From an uncultured Oscillospiraceae bacterium (GTDB lineage: Bacteria > Bacillota > Clostridia > Oscillospirales > Ruminococcaceae), in contig CAKRVU010000035.1 of NCBI GenBank assembly GCA_934408835.1, positions 1-9,031 on the forward strand: a stretch of DNA of 9,031 nucleotides, given 5' to 3'. The notes beneath the pieces are model-generated. The model had not been told where the DNA came from. It was given only the letters and a program-made list of their open reading frames with translations, and ran no database searches. This document shows, in pieces, positions 5,112-9,031 of the stretch. Each line of letters begins with the position of its first letter. The stretch's first letter is position 1. A program made the translations under genes and the position numbers.

Positions 5112-6785
5112 ATGAAACGAAACGGTTCTGAAATCATTTTAGAATGTTTGTTAGAGCAGGGTGTTTCCACCATCTTCGGCTATCCCGGCGGTTCCGTTTT
5201 AAACGTTTATGACGCTCTTTCTCGTTATCAGGATCGGATCAAACATGTTTTAACAGCCGATGAGCGCGGCGCGACGCATGCTGCGGACGGCTATGCCAGA
5301 GCAACTGGCAACGTCGGCGTTGTGCTAGTTACCTCCGGTCCCGGCGCAACCAATACCGTGACTGGCATTGCAACAGCGTATATGGATTCTGTCCCGCTGG
5401 TCGTCATCAGCGGCAATGTTGCAACGCCCAGCCTAGGTCTGGACAGCTTTCAGGAAATAGATATTACCGGAATTACCATCCCCATTACCAAACACAATTT
5501 TATCGTGAAGGATATTAGCCAGCTTGCCCATGTCATCCGCTCCGCCTTTTCCATCGCCTCCTCCGGAAGGAAGGGTCCCGTTTTGGTCGATATTCCGAAA
5601 GATATTACCGAACAATTCTGCGAATATCATCCGCAGCCTCTAAAGATCAAAAAGCAAACGCAACCTGTTCAACCGCAGTCGCTGAAAAACGCCGTCTCGC
5701 TGCTCGAAACATCACAACGTCCGCTGCTCTATACCGGTGGCGGCGTGATATCCTCCGCAGGCGCAAACAAAGCCGTTGCCGCCTTTGCTGAGCAGTTCGA
5801 TCTCCCCGTTACCTCCTCCTTGATGGGACAGGGCAGCTTTGATCAGTATCATCCGCGGTATTTGGGAATGCTTGGGATGCACGGCACTAAAGCCGCCGCT
5901 CTAGCTAGCCGTGAATGCGATCTGTTGATTGCAGTTGGTATCCGATTTTCCGACCGCGTAACTTTAAAGCACAAGCAATTCGCCCCCAATGCCAAGATCC
6001 TGCATTTGGATATCGATCCCGCTGAAATCAACAAAAATATTGCAGTCTCTTCCATCCTCATCGGTGACGCAGCGCAGAGTATCACCGCTCTCTGTGAAAA
6101 CGGAAAGCCGTGCCGCCACACCGACTGGATGAAACAGGTTTCCGATTGGAAATCAGAGTTTCCCCTCGAGCAACACCCCATACATCCAGGCGATGTGACT
6201 CCAAAAGAAATTCTGGAAACGCTGTGCGAACTGACAAACGGAGAGGCAATCATTACAACCGAAGTCGGGCAAAACCAAATGTGGTCTGCTATGTTCTATT
6301 CCTTCCGTTTTCCAAGGCAGTTCCTCACTTCGGGCGGTCTTGGAACCATGGGATTCGGACTCGGCGCCGCGATTGGCGCCAAAATAGCGCGCCCGGAAAA
6401 AACTGTGATTAATATTGCCGGCGACGGAAGCTTCCAAATGAACTGCAATGAGCTGGTAACCCTTGCCAAATATGAAATTCCTGTCATTGAGCTGGTGTTT
6501 AATAATCAGGTTTTGGGCATGGTGCGCCAATGGCAACGTTTGTTCTATGGAGAACGATACTCACAAACCACCCTCGACCGTCCAATCGACTATCTGAAAC
6601 TGGCGGAAGCCTATGGAATCCGGGGATATCGGATCGTACACCCAGAAGATGTCCGTCCGATTTTAACCGACGCGCTTGCCTCTGGCAAACCTGCTCTGAT
6701 TGAAGCCGTCATCGACCGTGACCTAAACGCCCTCCCAATGGTGCCAACCGGAAACACCATCGACAACCCCATTCTCAGCATCTGA
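5112..6785 (+). CDS. ilvB: Acetolactate synthase, large (catalytic) subunit
   Basis: Condenses two pyruvates to 2-acetolactate, or pyruvate with 2-oxobutyrate to 2-aceto-2-hydroxybutyrate, with thiamine diphosphate (ThDP): the first common step to valine, leucine and isoleucine. The 557-residue length and domain order are normal. The N-terminal pyrimidine-binding domain has FGYPGGSVLNVYD (22-34), the catalytic Glu (E51) before RGATHAADGYARATG, and SGPGATN (75-81). The central domain has VGIRFSDRVT (275-284). The C-terminal domain has GGLGTMGFGLGAAIGA (408-423) and the ThDP/Mg motif GDGS (437-440) ending at NN (464-465). The usual HEQGA around the catalytic Glu reads DERGA here. The ThDP motifs and the paired ilvN favour the biosynthetic anabolic enzyme over the catabolic AlsS. 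AAGGA lies about ten bases before the ATG, and 25 bases separate its stop from ilvN. Confidence 0.95.
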   Translation: MKRNGSEIILECLLEQGVSTIFGYPGGSVLNVYDALSRYQDRIKHVLTADERGATHAADGYARATGNVGVVLVTSGPGATNTVTGIATAYMDSVPLVVISGNVATPSLGLDSFQEIDITGITIPITKHNFIVKDISQLAHVIRSAFSIASSGRKGPVLVDIPKDITEQFCEYHPQPLKIKKQTQPVQPQSLKNAVSLLETSQRPLLYTGGGVISSAGANKAVAAFAEQFDLPVTSSLMGQGSFDQYHPRYLGMLGMHGTKAAALASRECDLLIAVGIRFSDRVTLKHKQFAPNAKILHLDIDPAEINKNIAVSSILIGDAAQSITALCENGKPCRHTDWMKQVSDWKSEFPLEQHPIHPGDVTPKEILETLCELTNGEAIITTEVGQNQMWSAMFYSFRFPRQFLTSGGLGTMGFGLGAAIGAKIARPEKTVINIAGDGSFQMNCNELVTLAKYEIPVIELVFNNQVLGMVRQWQRLFYGERYSQTTLDRPIDYLKLAEAYGIRGYRIVHPEDVRPILTDALASGKPALIEAVIDRDLNALPMVPTGNTIDNPILSI

Positions 6786-6810
6786 TATTTCACGAAAGGA
6801 TCAATGCAAC

Positions 6811-7290
6811 ATGGAAACAACTCACATCATCACCGTTCTAGTGAACAATACCTCCGGCGTTTTACTGCGGGTCAGCAGTCTCTTTGCCCGCCGCAACTAC
6901 AATATTTCGAGCATATCCGCGTCGGAAACAGAAAAACCTTCCATCGCACGAATGACGATTGTGACAAAAGGAGACAAACATGCGCTGGAACAAATTTACA
7001 AACAGTTGATGAAAATCATTGACGTCCGTGAAATCAAGGTGGTTACCCCGGAGATTGCCGTTTGCCGGGAGCACCTGTTGATCAAAATGGAAAATCGGGA
7101 CGACACACGTCCGATCATCATCAACATTGCCAATCTGTTCGGCGCTAAAATTGTCGATAGTACTACAACCAGTATTATCTTTGAGCTCACCGGCGAACAT
7201 CAAAAACTGGCTTCCTTTATTACGATGTTAAAACCCTATTACCTGAAACAGCTGGTGAAAACGGGAATTACAGCTCTGGAACGAAAATAA
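6811..7290 (+). CDS. ilvN: Acetolactate synthase, small (regulatory) subunit
   Basis: This is the 159-residue regulatory partner of IlvB; it stimulates the catalytic subunit and confers valine feedback inhibition. An N-terminal ACT domain (about 4-75) shows the typical pattern ITVLVNNTSGVLLRVSSLFARRNYN in shortened form: G16, R20 and N31. G16 and N31 correspond to the E. coli IlvH residues G14 and N29, known to matter for valine sensitivity, so inhibition is probably retained. The C-terminal domain (about 80-157) contains PIIINIANLFGAKIVD and ends in GITALER, as in the family. GAAAGGA lies ten bases upstream of the ATG and the gene follows ilvB by 25 bases, so the two form one operon. No ilvC or leu gene follows in the window. 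Confidence 0.95.
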   Translation: METTHIITVLVNNTSGVLLRVSSLFARRNYNISSISASETEKPSIARMTIVTKGDKHALEQIYKQLMKIIDVREIKVVTPEIAVCREHLLIKMENRDDTRPIIINIANLFGAKIVDSTTTSIIFELTGEHQKLASFITMLKPYYLKQLVKTGITALERK

Positions 7291-7389
7291 CCTTTTTGAA
7301 AATGTCATAACCCTTTGGTCACACCCCTTGATCTAAAATCTCGTTGATCCAATCGGTATCTTCTGACTTTACCGCCTTTCCAGAAAACA

Positions 7390-7411
7390 GGACTGCGCAT
7401 TTCCCCAGTCC
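7390..7411. repeat. 6-bp inverted repeat between ilvN and the CPBP gene
   Basis: GGACTG (7390-7395) and CAGTCC (7406-7411) flank a 10-base loop. No T-run follows on the plus strand, so it is not a standard terminator. The whole 155-base gap between ilvN and the next gene shows no other clear terminator or promoter, so read-through from ilvBN cannot be excluded. Confidence 0.25.
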
Positions 7412-7445
7412 AAACAAACGAATAATAAACAATTGAGGTGTCAAT

Positions 7446-8453
7446 ATGAAACAATACCCGCCCCATCAACCGCAGATCTTTGCAAGCCAAAAAAACACTC
7501 TGAAAAAGATTTCCACTTCCATTGGTCTGACATTGATCATCTATTTTATGCTACAAACTCTGATTTCGTTCACTTTTCGATTCACCATTCGCTGCACTGT
7601 GCAATTCGCAGAAAATCACAGCAATTCCTTTATCCGACCGCTGCTGTCCTTTCTGGTCTCGGACACGGGAATCTGGTTTATCAATCTCTTTGTCGGCGCC
7701 GTCACCGGAATAACTGCAATATTCCTCCTTTCCAAGTTGCTTCATTTCCGTCTGCGAGATCTTTATCAAAAGCCGTTCCAAGGAGCCGCTTATGCCATCA
7801 AAGGTACCGTCCTGTTTTTGGATGCCAATCTAATTACCAGCTCAATTACCAGTATTTTACTGGCTATTTTAACCAGTATCTTAGGGCATGCCCCCGCTGC
7901 GCCTGATTTTTCCGTCTCCTATCAACAACCGTTTGCCGTGGCATTCTATCTGCTCTATGCAGTAATTGTTGCGCCAATCGTAGAAGAAACCCTCTTCCGT
8001 GGACTGATTCTCCGCAGTCTACAGCATTTTGGAAACCTCTTTGCCATCACCGTCTCCTCTCTCCTGTTCGGTCTTTGGCATGGAAATTTGGAACAGGCAA
8101 TTCCCATCGTCTTATCCAGCTTTCTGTTCGGCATCATCGCTGTCCGTTCAAATTCCCTCATTCCCTCGATTATTGCCCACAGCATGAATAACTTAATCGT
8201 CTTTGGCTTTGGTCTTCTCTTCGATTTCCTTTCACCAACTCCTGCCAATATCATCTACATCATCATCGTTTTCTCCTGCGTGTTGGCTGGCGTGCTGATC
8301 TTAGCGCTCTCCTTCTCATCCTTAAAGGTATCCGATTTCAATCACAGCGTGCTTTCTACCAAGCAACGCTTTGGCACCCTTTTCTCAGCGCCGGGCATGT
8401 TGATGTTCCTCGTCGTTCTGGCGTTGGAATTTGGTCTAACCTTGCTCCCATAA
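7446..8453 (+). CDS. CPBP family intramembrane metalloprotease (CAAX/Abi type)
   Basis: This is a 335-residue multi-pass membrane protein with about eight hydrophobic segments (near 24-48, 64-98, 125-146, 163-178, 197-212, 217-232, 250-262 and 266-291, with a last one at 315-333). The CPBP/Abi motifs are complete: EETLFR (180-185) with E180/E181 and R185, FGLWH (208-212) with H212, and HSMNN (245-249) with H245 and N249. These residues would form the glutamate/histidine active site in the membrane. Substrates are rarely known; family members have been linked to CAAX processing, bacteriocin immunity and signalling, and none can be chosen here. GAGGTG lies five bases before ATG 7446, supporting that start. 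The cytoplasmic N-terminus (1-22) is proline-rich. cca follows after only 12 bases, so co-transcription is likely. Confidence 0.9.
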   Translation: MKQYPPHQPQIFASQKNTLKKISTSIGLTLIIYFMLQTLISFTFRFTIRCTVQFAENHSNSFIRPLLSFLVSDTGIWFINLFVGAVTGITAIFLLSKLLHFRLRDLYQKPFQGAAYAIKGTVLFLDANLITSSITSILLAILTSILGHAPAAPDFSVSYQQPFAVAFYLLYAVIVAPIVEETLFRGLILRSLQHFGNLFAITVSSLLFGLWHGNLEQAIPIVLSSFLFGIIAVRSNSLIPSIIAHSMNNLIVFGFGLLFDFLSPTPANIIYIIIVFSCVLAGVLILALSFSSLKVSDFNHSVLSTKQRFGTLFSAPGMLMFLVVLALEFGLTLLP

Positions 8454-8465
8454 CCGGAAGCGTTA

Positions 8466-9031
8466 ATGAAAATCCAGATACCGAAAGATGCCGCCTTCTT
8501 ATTGCGAACACTTGAATCATCCGGATATCAAGCTTATCTGGTGGGCGGTTGTATCCGGGACTCTCTCCTGGGAAGAGAACCAAAGGATTGGGACGTTGCA
8601 ACCAATGCTCACCCGTTGGAAATTGCGAATCTCTTTTCATCCTTTCACCCCAAACAGAGCGACCTCAAAACAGGCGTTGTCACAATCGTTTTAGAAGACC
8701 GTCCTTATGAGCTGACTCCTTTCCGTGTGGAGACCGGAACCGCAGATCACCGGCATCCTCAAAAGGTGCGTTTTGTCAACAACATTACCGCAGACCTGGC
8801 ACGGCGCGACTTTACGATAAATGCAATGGCTTATCATCCGCAAGAGGGATTGATAGACCCATACGGGGGGCTGTGCGATTTGTCAGAAGGGAAAATTCGT
8901 ACCGTTGGTTCCCCTCAGCTCCGCTTCTGGGAAGATTCGCTCCGCATTCTGCGCGCGCTCCGTTTTTCCGCCCATTACCGCTTTTCTATCACGCCTGCTA
9001 CCCAACAGGCAATCTGTACGCAGTCCCCTCT
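8466..9031 (+). CDS. cca: CCA tRNA nucleotidyltransferase, N-terminal part (runs off the window)
   Basis: Adds or repairs the 3' CCA end of tRNAs using CTP and ATP, in the cytoplasm. The open frame from ATG 8466 covers 188 residues and is still open at the edge; full class II enzymes have roughly 400-450. The nucleotidyltransferase head is present: LVGGCIRDSLLGR (25-37), then DWD (41-43), whose Asp pair binds catalytic metal, RRDFTINAMAY (113-123), IDPYGG (130-135), and EDSLRILRALRFS (156-168) at the start of the neck. The CCA enzyme is favoured over a poly(A) polymerase by its similarity to Firmicutes CCA enzymes. The stretch usually written KHGTV reads KTGVV (69-73). A weak site, GGAAG (8456-8460), lies five bases before the ATG. 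It follows the CPBP gene by 12 bases. Confidence 0.92.
   Translation, partial: MKIQIPKDAAFLLRTLESSGYQAYLVGGCIRDSLLGREPKDWDVATNAHPLEIANLFSSFHPKQSDLKTGVVTIVLEDRPYELTPFRVETGTADHRHPQKVRFVNNITADLARRDFTINAMAYHPQEGLIDPYGGLCDLSEGKIRTVGSPQLRFWEDSLRILRALRFSAHYRFSITPATQQAICTQSP

Noticed and set aside
7305..7490. 61-residue minus-strand frame between ilvN and the CPBP gene
   Set aside because: It overlaps the start of the well-supported CPBP gene and has no recognisable protein pattern.

Overview
The window looks like a chromosomal segment of an anaerobic Gram-positive bacterium of the class Clostridia, possibly near the Oscillospiraceae (inference). The reasons are the group B-type [FeFe] hydrogenase with ferredoxin-type iron-sulfur clusters, an LCP cell-wall ligase gene, good AGGAGG-like ribosome binding sites, sigma-A-like promoters and a moderate base composition. 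I see no insertion sequence, tRNA, rRNA, CRISPR array or phage gene. Most of the window is ordinary core and metabolic content.

Layout. The left part (1-2560) reads on the minus strand. It holds a promoter-driven group B-type [FeFe] hydrogenase, a small DUF4190-like membrane protein whose ribosome binding site lies in the last hydrogenase codons, a 389-base stretch without a convincing gene, and the start of an LCP-family gene. The LCP frame is broken by a TGA exactly where the family normally has a glycine, and recognisable LCP sequence follows in the same frame. A 279-base divergent region (2561-2839) separates this from the plus-strand genes. These are a FAD-dependent oxidoreductase fused to a C-terminal Rieske [2Fe-2S] domain, closed by a clear terminator, and a separate small TIGR04076-type protein. 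After a 355-base regulatory gap come ilvB and ilvN (acetolactate synthase large and small subunits), then a CPBP-family membrane protease followed 12 bases later by a CCA tRNA nucleotidyltransferase gene that runs off the right edge.

How the genes work together. The hydrogenase and the FAD-Rieske protein are two redox enzymes transcribed away from each other. Shared control is possible but not shown. IlvB and IlvN together form acetohydroxyacid synthase, the first common enzyme of branched-chain amino acid synthesis. Their promoter (TTGACA-17-TATGAT) overlaps a CodY-like palindrome and lies downstream of two tandem 19-bp repeats, the most distinctive non-coding signal in the window. The CPBP protease and cca are probably co-transcribed without an obvious functional link.

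I did not find a convincing previously undescribed system. The best leads are the in-frame stop in the LCP gene, the tandem repeats upstream of ilvB, and the pairing of a group B-type hydrogenase with a small membrane protein.
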